A DNA stretch of 64,000 bases from Bosea sp. NBC_00550 (GTDB taxonomy: Bacteria; Pseudomonadota; Alphaproteobacteria; Rhizobiales; Beijerinckiaceae), in assembly GCF_026020075.1 (NCBI RefSeq), contig NZ_CP102772.1, forward strand, positions 744,001 through 808,000, given 5' to 3'. The first letter of the stretch is position 1. The number at the start of each line of letters is the position of its first letter. A program made the position numbers and the translations under genes. The notes under the pieces were generated by a model that saw only the letters and a list, made by a program, of their open reading frames with translations, was not told the origin of the DNA and did not search any database. Shown piece after piece: positions 29,682 to 39,596 of this stretch.

Positions 29682-30599
29682 TCAGGGCGTCTTGTCGAGG
29701 AAGGCGCGGACCATCCTGGTCGTGGCTTCGGGGTTCTCTTCCATGATCCAGTGGCCTGAATCGGGCACGATTCCTTCGGTCACGTCGGTCGCCGCAGCGC
29801 GCATCACGGCCGCCATCGTCGGGCCGAACGACTTTTCGCCGCCGATCGCCAGGATCGGCATGGTGAGCTTGCCGCCGGCCGCGAGATAGGTGCGGTTGTC
29901 GATCGCGTCCTGATCGAAGGCGGCGAACTGGGCGAAGCCGGAATGCATCGCGCCGGGCAAGGCGTAAAGTTTGGCGTAATGCTCGCGCGAGGCCTCGGTG
30001 AAGCGGCTCGGCGTTGCCGAGAATTCGTTCCAGAAGCGGTCGAGATAGATGCGCTCGCGCCCCGCCACCAGCCGCTCCATATCCGGGCCGCCGAAGCGGA
30101 AGTGCCAGAGCAGCGGGTTCTTCAGGATCTCCTCCCAGGGACCGACGCCGGGAACTGGCGCGTCGATCAGGGCGAAGCGACGGACGCGCTGCGGATGCTG
30201 CGCGGCGAAGGCGAAGCCGACCATGTTGCCGATGTCATGCGTCACCAGGTCGGCGCGTTCGATCTTGAGCGCGTCGAGGACGCCCGCGACATCGCCGGCC
30301 TGCGTCTTCTTGTCGAAGCCGGAAGGTGGCTTGGAGGAGAGCCCCAGCCCGCGCAGATCGGGCACGACGACGGTATGATCGCGGGCGAGGTCGGCCGCCA
30401 TCGGCGCCCACATGTCTCCTGTCTCGCCATAGCCATGGATCAGAACGACAGCCGGCCCGGAGCCGCCGACCCGGACATGGATCGTTGCACCGTTGGTCTC
30501 GATCGCCCGCGTCGTGAAAGAGGCCGGGAAAGCCGGTACCTGCGCCATCGCGGGCGCGCCGAGGGCGAGGGCTCCGAGAGCCAGAACGAACTTCAACAT
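29682..30599 (-). CDS. Secreted alpha/beta hydrolase (epoxide hydrolase / dehalogenase type)
   Basis: A 305-aa alpha/beta hydrolase with a signal peptide (MLKFVLALGALALGAPAMAQ), so it acts in the periplasm. HGYGETGDMW is the oxyanion-hole region. VTHDIGNMVG (Asp122) is the nucleophile elbow with Asp, as in haloalkane or haloacetate dehalogenases and epoxide hydrolases. PDSGHWIMEE supplies the catalytic His. The substrate is unknown. It lies downstream of a LysR-type regulator on the same strand, with a 160-bp gap holding inverted repeats, so regulation by that protein is possible. Confidence 0.85.
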   Translation of the reverse strand: MLKFVLALGALALGAPAMAQVPAFPASFTTRAIETNGATIHVRVGGSGPAVVLIHGYGETGDMWAPMAADLARDHTVVVPDLRGLGLSSKPPSGFDKKTQAGDVAGVLDALKIERADLVTHDIGNMVGFAFAAQHPQRVRRFALIDAPVPGVGPWEEILKNPLLWHFRFGGPDMERLVAGRERIYLDRFWNEFSATPSRFTEASREHYAKLYALPGAMHSGFAQFAAFDQDAIDNRTYLAAGGKLTMPILAIGGEKSFGPTMAAVMRAAATDVTEGIVPDSGHWIMEENPEATTRMVRAFLDKTP

Positions 30600-30713
30600 C
30601 GCAAGATCCCACCCATCGGGAGGGCGGTCGCCGCGACCGTCGCTTTCAGCCCCGTGGCTCTTTTCAGGTAAAGCTGTCGTAGTGTTCGGATTAGCCTGCT
30701 CCGAGTGGTTCTA

Positions 30714-30727
30714 GTTTCCAGGGAAAC
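30714..30727. promoter_or_regulatory. Inverted repeat between LysR gene and hydrolase gene, possible operator
   Basis: GTTTCC-AG-GGAAAC is a perfect 6-2-6 inverted repeat in the 160-bp gap. A wider, looser pair (GTTCGGATT near 30693 and CCGAACAATCCGG near 30727-30740) brackets it. The position fits an operator for the hydrolase gene, perhaps bound by the upstream LysR protein, but the match to a LysR T-N11-A site is weak. Confidence 0.35.
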
Positions 30728-30759
30728 CGAACAATCCGGCATGGCGCGCCCGACTGGTT

Positions 30760-31665
30760 TCAAGGGACTCCGTCCTCCCAGGAGGGCCGGTCGCCGAATG
30801 CGGCTCGCAGATGAGCGGCTACCGCGCGCAGCTTCGCGGAAGGCAGCCGGCCTTCGGGATGCGCGAGGTAGATGAATTCCGGTGCCGGCAGGACGCCGAC
30901 ATCGACGACCGTAAGCCGGCCCTGCCGAATATCAGGCCCGGCGATGAAGAGCGGCAACAATGCGATGCCGAGGCCGGCAAGCGCGGCGTCGCGCATCATG
31001 TCGCCGTTGTTGACCCTGAGCCCGACCCGCGCGCGCACGATCTCGGCGCCTTGCGGCGTGGTGAAGCGCCAATCCGATGCGCCGCGGTTCGTATAGAAGA
31101 TGCCCTTGTGCGCATCGAGCTCGGTCGTCGTCGCAGGCAGGCCGCAACGCGCTAGATAGTCGGCCGATGCCACCAGCACGCGGCGGCTCGGGGCCAGGCG
31201 CCAGACCATCAAGCGGGAATCCTCGATGGTTCCGTGCCGCACGACACCGTCATGGACGCCGGAAGCGATATCGACGCGACGGTCGTCGAGATCGAGCGTC
31301 AGTTCGATCCCGGGATTCGCGGCCAGAAACGGGTAGAGCGCGGGGCCCAGATGCATCCGACCGAAGGTGACCGGCGCCGCGATCCGCATCGGGCCGCTGA
31401 GCGTCCCGCGGCGTTCGGCGAGGTCCGTCGCCGCCTCCGACACCTCGCGCAGGATGCGACGGGCGCGTTCGAGGAAGGCGATGCCATCCTCCGTCACCGA
31501 TATCCTGCGCGTCGTGCGATGCAGGAGCGCGGCTCCGAGGCTGCGTTCTAGTTCCGCCAGCCTTTCGCTGACAACCGATTTCGACAGCCGCAGCCGGCGC
31601 GCCGCCTCGCTGATCGAGCCTTCCTCGGCGACCGCCACGAAGCCCGCGATGCCGTCCAGCTTCAT
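30760..31665 (-). CDS. LysR-type transcriptional regulator
   Basis: A 301-aa LysR regulator. The N-terminal winged helix-turn-helix (GIAGFVAVAEEGSISEAARRLRLSKSVVSERLAELERSLGAALLHRTTRRISVTEDG) is followed by a substrate-binding domain of the periplasmic-binding type (residues about 90-295). ATG 31665 gives the standard MKLDGIAGFVAVAE beginning; the longer frame from 31716 is not family-like. Its likely target is the secreted hydrolase gene downstream, or its own promoter. The inducer is unknown. Confidence 0.92.
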   Translation of the reverse strand: MKLDGIAGFVAVAEEGSISEAARRLRLSKSVVSERLAELERSLGAALLHRTTRRISVTEDGIAFLERARRILREVSEAATDLAERRGTLSGPMRIAAPVTFGRMHLGPALYPFLAANPGIELTLDLDDRRVDIASGVHDGVVRHGTIEDSRLMVWRLAPSRRVLVASADYLARCGLPATTTELDAHKGIFYTNRGASDWRFTTPQGAEIVRARVGLRVNNGDMMRDAALAGLGIALLPLFIAGPDIRQGRLTVVDVGVLPAPEFIYLAHPEGRLPSAKLRAVAAHLRAAFGDRPSWEDGVP

Positions 31666-31797
31666 TGTTCGAGCTTTCCGGAAAATCGACCTGATGCTCG
31701 CAGCATAGCCGAACACGCTGCCCGCGCCATGTCGAAGTGACGATAGCTCGGATCGGCGGCGTCGTGCTTTCGCGCGAAGATTCTGCCCGCAGTCGTA

Positions 31798-31825
31798 TTT
31801 ACATGTTCATGTTTTGTTCTATGAT
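31798..31825 (+). promoter_or_regulatory. LexA-type (SOS) box inside a sigma-70 promoter
   Basis: TTTACA (31798-31803) and TATGAT (31820-31825) are separated by 16 bp. The spacer is filled by GTTC-N7-GTTC (31805-31819, GTTCATGTTTTGTTC), the direct-repeat LexA operator used in alphaproteobacteria. A repressor there would cover the whole promoter. The next gene starts at 31860 behind AAGGAGG. Confidence 0.78.
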
Positions 31826-31859
31826 GCCGCTTCTGCCATCTTTTCTGAAGGAGGCGACC

Positions 31860-32421
31860 ATGGAACGGAGAATCTGGCTTCCAAGGCAGGCGAACTACTT
31901 CTTCGCGCTTCTGCCCAATCCCGTCGCGGCGGCTTCGGCCGACCATATGGCCTGCGCGCTGCGCAATTGGTTTAGCCTGTCGGGCCGTCCGCGCGGCACC
32001 GGCAAATATTCACGTTACGCTTTGGGGCTGGTCCGAGCATCGAGAGCCGGACGCCAAGGACTTTGCCTTGATGAATCGCGTTGCGTTGCGAGTCAGACAG
32101 AACGCTTTCAAGCTGCGGCTCGATGAAGTGGCGACCTTCGCGCAAAGCGCCGAAACACCCGCGCTCGTCATCACCGGCGGCGATAGCGTGATCGGAGCCG
32201 ATAGGCTTCAGGACAAACTGGGGTGGGAGATGCGGGCAGAGGGCTTTCGCGGCCGGCGGTCTTCGGGCCGTCCGCATCTGACGCTGCTTTACGATCGCTT
32301 CTGGACCAAGACGTTCCGCGTGCAGCCGCTGAGCTGGCTTGTGACGGACTTTGCCCTGATCCGGAGCGTTCCGCTGCGCCCCTATGAGATTCTGGGCCGT
32401 TGGAACCTCGCCGGCGGGTGA
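31860..32421 (+). pseudogene. 2'-5' RNA ligase / 2H phosphoesterase family gene with a one-base frameshift
   Basis: Reading from ATG 31860 (ribosome site AAGGAGG) gives RQANYFFALLPNPVAAASADH...GRPRGTGKY, the usual LigT/ThpR start. The expected continuation HVTLWGWSEHREPDAKDF is in the next frame, reached by skipping T32010. It then runs through LALRVRQ-like and RPHLTLLYDRF (second HxT motif) to the stop at 32421. The intact product would be about 186 aa. The single extra base falls directly before the first catalytic His. Either it is a true pseudogene, a sequencing error, or a rare slippage site. The rest shows no decay, so the break is recent or artefactual. Confidence 0.82.
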
Positions 32422-32536
32422 TCGTGCACTGCCGCAAGCCAGCCTTGCGGGATAGGGCCGGGCCGCCCCGTTGCTTTGGGCGCGCCCGGCTCTATCGTCC
32501 TGCGCCGACGCTCATCCGATTCAACCGGAGCACCTT

Positions 32537-33244
32537 ATGGCCGACCTCTCCGCCTTCCCGATCACCAAGCGCTGGCCCGCCAGCCACCCCGAGCGCATCC
32601 AGCTCTATTCGCTGCCGACGCCCAATGGCGTGAAGGCCTCGATCGTGCTGGAAGAGCTGGGGCTGCCCTACGAGCCGCACCTCATCGACATCGGCAAGAA
32701 CGAGACCTGGGGCCCGGAATTCCTCTCGCTCAATCCGAACGGCAAGATCCCTGCGATCATCGATCCCGATGGCCCGAACGGAAAGCCTCTCGGCCTGTGG
32801 GAGTCGGGCGCGATCCTGCTCTACCTCGCGGAAAAGACCGGCAAGCTCCTGCCGAAGGACCCCGGCCAGCGCTATGAGACCATCCAGTGGGTGTTCTTCC
32901 AGATGGCGGCGATCGGGCCGATGTTCGGCCAGCTCGGGTTCTTCCACAAGTTCGCCGGCCGCGAATACGAGGACAAGCGCCCGCGCGACCGCTACGCCAG
33001 CGAGAGCAAGCGCCTGCTCGGCGTGCTTGAGGAGAGGCTCGCCAGCCGCCCCTGGATCATGGGCGACGAATACACCATTGCCGATATCGCCATACTCGGC
33101 TGGGTGCGCAATCTCGTCGGCTTCTACGGCGCGGGCGAGCTCGTCGACTACGCGACGCTGACGCATGTGCCGATCTGGCTGGAGCGTTGCCTGGCGCGCC
33201 CGGCGGTGCAGCGCGGCCTCGACATCCCGAAGCGGCCGGCTTGA
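32537..33244 (+). CDS. Glutathione S-transferase, YfcG/Nu-class-like (paralogue)
   Basis: A 235-aa GST-fold protein close to the one at 4260. It has LPTPNGVKASIVLEELGLPYE with the T-P-N-G signature, NPNGKIPAIIDPDGPNGKPLGLWESGAILLYLAEKTG with the D/E-S-G-A glutathione contact, and YTIADIAILGWVRNLVGFYGAGELV in the helical domain. ATG 32537 begins MADLSAFPITKRW, the known opening of one YfcG-like subgroup. Eleven bases downstream the ArsC/YffB-like gene starts. Both act through glutathione or cysteine chemistry, so a shared redox role is plausible. Confidence 0.92.
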   Translation: MADLSAFPITKRWPASHPERIQLYSLPTPNGVKASIVLEELGLPYEPHLIDIGKNETWGPEFLSLNPNGKIPAIIDPDGPNGKPLGLWESGAILLYLAEKTGKLLPKDPGQRYETIQWVFFQMAAIGPMFGQLGFFHKFAGREYEDKRPRDRYASESKRLLGVLEERLASRPWIMGDEYTIADIAILGWVRNLVGFYGAGELVDYATLTHVPIWLERCLARPAVQRGLDIPKRPA

Positions 33245-33254
33245 GGCGTTCGAC

Positions 33255-33611
33255 GTGGCTATCACCATCTACGGCATCAAGAACTGCGACACGATGAAGA
33301 AGGCGCGCAGCTGGCTCGACGGCCATGGTGCGGCCTACGGCTTCCACGACTACAAGGCTGACGGGATCGACAAGGCCTCGCTCGAGCGCTGGGTCAAGGA
33401 ACATGGCTGGGAGACGGTGCTGAACCGCGCCGGCACGACCTTCCGCGCGCTACCCGACGATCAGAAGCAAGGGCTCGATGCCGGCAAGGCCATCGCGCTG
33501 ATGCTCGCCCAGCCCTCGATGATCAAGCGCCCTGTGCTCGACCTCGGCAAGGGCAAGACGATCGTCGGCTTCAAGCCGGAGATCTACGAGGCGGTGGCCT
33601 CGAAGGGCTGA
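33255..33611 (+). CDS. ArsC/YffB-family thioredoxin-fold reductase-like protein
   Basis: A 118-aa protein of the arsenate reductase-like (ArsC/Spx/YffB) fold. ITIYGIKNCDTMKKARSWLDGHG carries the single active-site Cys11 with the C-x4-K pattern of the YffB branch, and the end is PVLDLGKGKTIVGFKPEIYEA. True ArsC enzymes have extra arginines not clearly kept here, so arsenate reduction is uncertain and a glutathione-dependent thiol function is more likely. The start is GTG 33255, ten bases after the GST stop, so the two genes form an operon. A palindromic repeat follows. Confidence 0.88.
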   Translation: MAITIYGIKNCDTMKKARSWLDGHGAAYGFHDYKADGIDKASLERWVKEHGWETVLNRAGTTFRALPDDQKQGLDAGKAIALMLAQPSMIKRPVLDLGKGKTIVGFKPEIYEAVASKG

Positions 33612-33625
33612 GCCTGGATAATCGC

Positions 33626-33729
33626 CGTCATTCTCGGGCGGCGCGCAGCGTCGACCCGAGAATCTCATGCCGAATAGGGCTCAAGAGCCTCCGCGTCCTG
33701 AGATTCTCGGGTCAAGCCCGAGCATGACG
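33626..33729. repeat. Palindromic intergenic repeat element, copy 3
   Basis: The segment runs from CGTCATTCTCGGG to CCCGAGCATGACG, with inverted ends and a second inner inverted pair (ACCCGAGAATCTCA / TGAGATTCTCGGGT). It shares end words with copies at 2935 and 4976 and lies between two forward genes. Confidence 0.72.
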
Positions 33730-33796
33730 GCGGGGAAAGGCCATCCGGCGTTCGGGTCTCTTCCCTAAACGCCGGCTCTGCTCTACCTCGCAGGCC

Positions 33797-34960
33797 ATGA
33801 CCGCTCCGTTCCAGCCCGCGCAGCCCGAAGCCGCTGCGACCACCGATTTCACCTTCTGCGTCGCCGCGCGCGATGGCGCCGCCCGCACCGGCGCGATCAC
33901 CATGCCGCGCGGCGTCATCCGCACGCCCGCCTTCATGCCGGTCGGCACCGCCGCGACCGTGAAGGGGATGTATCCCGAGCAGGTGAGGGCGCTCGGCGCC
34001 GATGTCGTGCTCGGCAACACCTATCACCTGATGCTGCGCCCGGGCGCCGAGCGTGTCGCGCGGCTCGGCGGGCTGCACAGGTTCATGAACTGGCCGCATC
34101 CGATCTTGACCGATTCCGGCGGCTTCCAGGTGATGTCGCTGTCGCAACTCCGGAAGCTGACCGAGGAGGGCGTCACCTTCCGCTCCCATATCGACGGCTC
34201 CAAGCATATGCTCACGCCCGAGCGCTCGGTCGAGATTCAGAACCTGCTCGGCTCCGACATCGTCATGCAGCTCGACGAATGCGTCGCGCTGCCCTGCGAG
34301 GAGAAGGTCGCGGAAAAGGCGATGCGGCTCTCGCTGCGCTGGGCCGAGCGCTGCAAGGCGGCTTTCGGCGATCATCCCGGCCGGGCGCTGTTCGGCATCG
34401 TGCAGGGCGGGGACGTGCCGCATCTGCGCGTCGAGAGCGCGCGCGAGCTCACCGCCATGGACCTCAAGGGCTATGCCATCGGCGGGCTCGCTGTCGGCGA
34501 GCCGCAGGACGTCATGCTGGCGATGATCGAGACGGTCGAGCCGCATCTGCCGCAGGAGAAGCCGCGCTACCTCATGGGGGTCGGCACGCCCGACGACATC
34601 GTGAAATCGGTGGCGCGCGGCATCGACATGTTCGACTGCGTGATGCCGACGCGGGCCGGGCGCCACGGCCAGATCTTCACCCGCTTCGGCCGGATGAACC
34701 TCAAGAACGCCAAGCACGCCGAGGACCCGCGCCCGATCGACGAGCAGTCCTCCTGCCCGGCGGCCAACAATTGGTCGCGCGCCTATCTGCACCACCTCGT
34801 CAAGGCCGAGGAGATGCTCGGCAAGATGCTGCTGACCTGGGTGAACCTCGCCTATTATCAGGATCTGATGGCAGGCCTGCGAGCCGCCATCGCAGCCGGT
34901 CGCCTCGCAGATTTCATCGCCGAGACCAGGGAAGGCTGGGCGCGGGGCGAGACTGCTTGA
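33797..34960 (+). CDS. tgt: tRNA-guanine transglycosylase with degenerate zinc site
   Basis: Tgt swaps guanine-34 for preQ1 in tRNAs with GUN anticodons. The 387-aa protein aligns with Zymomonas Tgt without gaps over the core. Asp106 sits in [13 protein letters not shown], nucleophile Asp280 in [14 protein letters not shown], and GGLAVGE is present. The structural zinc site is not intact: the positions of Cys318, Cys323 and His349 are Ser, Ala and Val, and only Cys320 remains ([17 protein letters not shown] and LLTWVN). The gene otherwise looks normal. queF, the earlier pathway step, is 4.6 kb downstream. The stop overlaps the next start (TTGA). Confidence 0.96.
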   Translation: MTAPFQPAQPEAAATTDFTFCVAARDGAARTGAITMPRGVIRTPAFMPVGTAATVKGMYPEQVRALGADVVLGNTYHLMLRPGAERVARLGGLHRFMNWPHPILTDSGGFQVMSLSQLRKLTEEGVTFRSHIDGSKHMLTPERSVEIQNLLGSDIVMQLDECVALPCEEKVAEKAMRLSLRWAERCKAAFGDHPGRALFGIVQGGDVPHLRVESARELTAMDLKGYAIGGLAVGEPQDVMLAMIETVEPHLPQEKPRYLMGVGTPDDIVKSVARGIDMFDCVMPTRAGRHGQIFTRFGRMNLKNAKHAEDPRPIDEQSSCPAANNWSRAYLHHLVKAEEMLGKMLLTWVNLAYYQDLMAGLRAAIAAGRLADFIAETREGWARGETA

Positions 34961-35742
34961 TAGCAGGGCTCGCTCTGCTGCCGATCAAGATGACCATCGC
35001 CGCCGCGGTGGTGGTGAGCTGTTCGCTGCTGGCCGAGCGCGCCGGGCCGCTCGTCGCGGCGATGATCGCGACATTGCCGATCTCGCTCGGGCCCGTCCTC
35101 GTCTTCCTGGCGCTGGACCATGACGCCGCGTTCATCGCGGCCAGCGCATTGGGCACGATGAACGCCAACGTCACCCATGCGAGTTTCGTGCTGAGCTATG
35201 TGGTTTTGGCACAGCGCCTGACGACGCTGCCTTCGCTCGCGATATCCCTGGCCGTCTGGGTTGCGGTGCTCCTGGCCGTGCGCTCGCTGAACCTGCAGGC
35301 GCTGCCGCTCGCCGTCCTAACGGTCTTTGCGTTCATTATCGTGCACCGGCTCGTGCGGCCCTATCTCGCCGTCCGTGCGGCCGGCCCGGTCACGCTATCG
35401 CGTTACGCCATCCCGCTGCGGGCCGCTTGCGTGGCCGCGCTCGTCGGCATCGTCACCGTCGCCGGCGAAAGGGTCGGTGCGGCCTGGGCCGGTGTCCTCG
35501 CCGGGTTGCCCATCGTCCTGTCCAGCCTGATCGTCATTCTCCAGCCGCGGGTCGGCGGACCGGCCGCGGCTGCGGTGATCGGCAGCGGAGCGCTCGGCCT
35601 GCTCGGCGTCGGGCTCGGGCTCGCCGTGGTGCACCTGATGGCGGTGCCGTTCGGGTCCTGGGCGGCCTTGGCGTCAGGCCTGGCCGTCTCGGTCGGCTGG
35701 AACGTGCTCGTGACCGGCCTTTCGCGGCGGCTTGCGCCATGA
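34957..35742 (+). CDS. Polytopic membrane protein, unrecognised
   Basis: A 261-aa very hydrophobic protein with about eight membrane helices. Two halves look alike: [43 protein letters not shown] and [37 protein letters not shown] share the A-G/A-x-x-A-G-L-P-I pattern, suggesting an internal repeat as in small transporters. I start at TTG 34957, overlapping the tgt stop; ATG 34990 is an alternative. The 3' end overlaps the opposite EamA transporter gene by 69 bp. No named family recognised. Confidence 0.65.
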   Translation: MIAGLALLPIKMTIAAAVVVSCSLLAERAGPLVAAMIATLPISLGPVLVFLALDHDAAFIAASALGTMNANVTHASFVLSYVVLAQRLTTLPSLAISLAVWVAVLLAVRSLNLQALPLAVLTVFAFIIVHRLVRPYLAVRAAGPVTLSRYAIPLRAACVAALVGIVTVAGERVGAAWAGVLAGLPIVLSSLIVILQPRVGGPAAAAVIGSGALGLLGVGLGLAVVHLMAVPFGSWAALASGLAVSVGWNVLVTGLSRRLAP

Positions 35743-36642
35743 GGCGACGAACAGCCCGCTGATGATGAGCACGATCCCGATGAGCTGGAGCGAGGACGGA
35801 ATCTCGCCGAGCACCGGGATCGCCAGCAGCGTGCCGGTAACGGGGATCAGCGGCGGGAAGCGTCCGACGACCGCCGGCCCCAGCACATGCGCCGCCCAGC
35901 CCCAGATCCACAGGCCGATGATGACGTTGATCACGCCCTGATAGAGCGCGTGCAGCGAGAGCACCCACCACGGCGCGATGTCGAAGCCGCGGAAGAAGAA
36001 CAGGGCGTAGACCGGCAGCCAGGCGAGGGACAGGACAGAGACCACCGCCGCCGCGCGCAGGCCGTCGACCTTCCAGAGCTGGATCATCAGCGGATAGAAG
36101 CCCCAGAGCAGGCCGACGCCGAGGAACATCAAATCGCCGCGCAGCGTGCCGGCGCTCGCCCCCGTCGTGCCCGCAATGGCGAGGCAGGCGAGGCCGGCAA
36201 GCACGCCGCAGATGCCGACGATGAGATTGCGCGTCAGCACCGCGCCGAACAGCACCACCGAACCGACGATGCCGATCAGCGTCACCGTGCCCGGCCCGAT
36301 CGTGGCGCCATGGGCCGCGGGCGCCAATGTGAGCCCCATCAGCATCAGGAACGTCATCGGGAAGCCGCTCGACAGCGCCAGCAACAGCCCGCGTCCCCAG
36401 CCGACGCCGCCACAGCTCGCAATCCCCGGTCGCAGGTACAGCGGCAGGAGCAGAATCCCGGCCGTCGCGAAGCGCAGCGCCAGCAGGTCATAGGGTGTGA
36501 TGCCGTGCAGCACGGCGTGGCGGCTGATGACGAAATTCGAGCCGAAGATCACCACGCTGAGCAGCATGCCCGCCACGGCGAGCCGGCGTCGCCGGCGCTC
36601 CCTGTCGTGTGGCGCCGGAAGGCTAGCGATGCGTTGATCCAT
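35674..36642 (-). CDS. DMT superfamily (EamA) transporter
   Basis: A 322-aa inner-membrane protein with ten predicted helices in two EamA repeats. The first begins LAVAGMLLSVVIFGSNFVISRHAVLHGITPYDLLALRFATAGILLLPLY and the second DLMFLGVGLLWGFYPLMIQLWKVDGL, ending [24 protein letters not shown]. The E-x-P motif near the last helices is family-typical. Substrates may be amino acids, sugars or drugs. The start at ATG 36642 is chosen because the longer frame upstream lacks membrane character. Its 3' end overlaps the preceding forward gene by 69 bp. Confidence 0.9.
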   Translation of the reverse strand: MDQRIASLPAPHDRERRRRRLAVAGMLLSVVIFGSNFVISRHAVLHGITPYDLLALRFATAGILLLPLYLRPGIASCGGVGWGRGLLLALSSGFPMTFLMLMGLTLAPAAHGATIGPGTVTLIGIVGSVVLFGAVLTRNLIVGICGVLAGLACLAIAGTTGASAGTLRGDLMFLGVGLLWGFYPLMIQLWKVDGLRAAAVVSVLSLAWLPVYALFFFRGFDIAPWWVLSLHALYQGVINVIIGLWIWGWAAHVLGPAVVGRFPPLIPVTGTLLAIPVLGEIPSSLQLIGIVLIISGLFVASWRKPPRKAGHEHVPADRDGQA

Positions 36643-36813
36643 GAGGTCGCATAGCGTGGATCGCTGCAGTGCCGTTACGGGCTGATGCGCATGGCAGCCG
36701 CGCATGCGGCGGTAGACCGTAATTGCGCCGCGTTTCGGCCCCGCTGGCGCCCAGAGCGGGCGGCTTGCTTGCGTTGCAACACCAAATGGGCGCAGCCACC
36801 GGAGAGACAGCCG

Positions 36814-37470
36814 ATGCCCGGCCACCCTTATTCCCCCAGGCCCGCCGCGATGGCGAGCCGCCTCGGCAACCATCTCCTGCTGTCGTTGGGAATCGCGACC
36901 GCGACCGCGATGCTCGCGGCGCTGCCGGGCCTCCTGTCCGGCGCTGCGACCAGGCACGAGGCTGTCGGTGCGCGGATCGAGCAGGCGATGATTCCGAAAC
37001 TGGCGCTGCTGCGGGACGGCAAGATCACGGACCGCCTGGATGCGATGGACATCGCGGGCGGCGAGGATTCTGCGGCGAACCTGCAGATCACGCCGGCAGC
37101 CCTCGCGATGCCGATGTCGCTGACTTGGCCGGAGCGCAGCGAGTGGGCGCCGCCGCAATTCGCTGCACTCGCCAAGCCGCGTTCGGACGCGGGCGAGCGG
37201 ACCAGACCGGCATCTCCGGCGCGCCGGAGCGCGCCGCCGTCGGAGCGCTACACGGCGATGGCCGGGCCGCTGGTGATCCTGCCTCCCGCTGCGGCATCGG
37301 CCATCGAAACGGTGCAGGCCATGGAATCGTCGCGCGACGATTCCTGGAGCCGGTACGTGGTCGCGCCGGCGACCAAGGTCGTCGACGCGGTTTCGGGGGC
37401 GGCCGGCAGCGTGCAGGCGGCCGGTTCCTGGGGCCTGTCCCAGACGACGAGCTTGCTGCCGCGCTGGTGA
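36814..37470 (+). CDS. Membrane-anchored protein of unknown function
   Basis: A 218-aa protein with one N-terminal membrane segment (HLLLSLGIATATAMLAALPGLLSG, about residues 20-43) and a long, alanine- and proline-rich, probably disordered extracytoplasmic part (APPQFAALAKP, ASPARRSAPPSERY). ATG 36814 has GGAGAG upstream. I recognise no family. Composition rather than motifs marks it as an envelope protein. It is convergent with eno, 22 bp away. Confidence 0.6.
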   Translation: MPGHPYSPRPAAMASRLGNHLLLSLGIATATAMLAALPGLLSGAATRHEAVGARIEQAMIPKLALLRDGKITDRLDAMDIAGGEDSAANLQITPAALAMPMSLTWPERSEWAPPQFAALAKPRSDAGERTRPASPARRSAPPSERYTAMAGPLVILPPAAASAIETVQAMESSRDDSWSRYVVAPATKVVDAVSGAAGSVQAAGSWGLSQTTSLLPRW

Positions 37471-37492
37471 GGCGCGGCAGGAGAAGCGTCGG

Positions 37493-38923
<1,431 letters not shown>

Positions 38924-38999
38924 CTAACCGGCCCCAGGCTGGTCCACGGATTGCGGACAGGCAGGTGAACGCCGCGCCGTATTCCTTCGAGAAACGAAA

Positions 39000-39125
39000 A
39001 TGTTCCAGAATCTGTCCAGTCGCCGCCGACCGTCGCTGCTCGCCGTTCTGTTCTGGTGCAGCCTGACCTTTCTCTGGTGGACAGGGCTGTGCCTGTTCGT
39101 CGGTCGTCCGATCTGGTTCTGGTAA
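39000..39125 (+). CDS. Small membrane protein, 41 aa, unrecognised
   Basis: A very short frame, MFQNLSSRRRPSLLAVLFWCSLTFLWWTGLCLFVGRPIWFW. It has a basic start, one strongly hydrophobic and tryptophan-rich helix and an aromatic end. A GAGAAA stretch is upstream of ATG 39000, so the ribosome site is only fair. Its composition is membrane-like and unlike the random shadows around it. Position: between eno and the reverse small membrane gene, 12 bp from the end of the latter. Confidence 0.45.
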   Translation: MFQNLSSRRRPSLLAVLFWCSLTFLWWTGLCLFVGRPIWFW

Positions 39126-39137
39126 TCGGCCGGGGGC

Positions 39138-39368
39138 CTATTCCTCGTCGCCAGGCATGCCCAGGTAACTGCCGAGCATGAAGCCGCTCTGCAGGGCGAA
39201 CAGATAGCCGATCCACAAGAGGACGCTGAAAAGGCCGAGTTCCCCGCGGATCAGCCAAACCGGAAAGATGACGAAGGTCACAAGCGTGCTGGCGCCGACG
39301 ATCGCCGGATATCCGTATGAAAGACCGATCAACAGTCCGATCAAGAACAATATGCCTGCAATTATCAT
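39138..39368 (-). CDS. Small integral membrane protein, 76 aa, unrecognised
   Basis: A 76-aa protein with two to three membrane helices (MIIAGILFLIGLLIGLSYGYPAIVGASTLVTFVIFPVWLI and LFSVLLWIGYLFALQSGFMLGSYLG) and an acidic end GMPGDEE. ATG 39368 starts directly into the first helix; the longer frame to 39578 is not protein-like. No family recognised. Base composition is AT-richer upstream, which may be its promoter. Confidence 0.6.
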   Translation of the reverse strand: MIIAGILFLIGLLIGLSYGYPAIVGASTLVTFVIFPVWLIRGELGLFSVLLWIGYLFALQSGFMLGSYLGMPGDEE

Positions 39369-39596
39369 AGAATTGTAGTGATCGGCCGCCCAATAACAAC
39401 GTTGAGCTATAATGTGATCTACGTCGAAGCAAGGAAGGGTGTGGACATTCGATAAACTTGATCGAATTGACGCCGGCCTATGCTTTGAAATCCCGTGAGC
39501 GCGATCTTCGCCGGCAATGCCCTTTCGGCAGCCGATGGCTTCCCCCTTCCGCGAAAGATGCGCTACAGGCTCCGGCAAACTTCAGGAGCATGTCCC

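Noticed and set aside
39420..39596. preQ1 riboswitch before queF
   Set aside because: No recognisable preQ1 aptamer hairpin and A-rich tail in front of the start codon.
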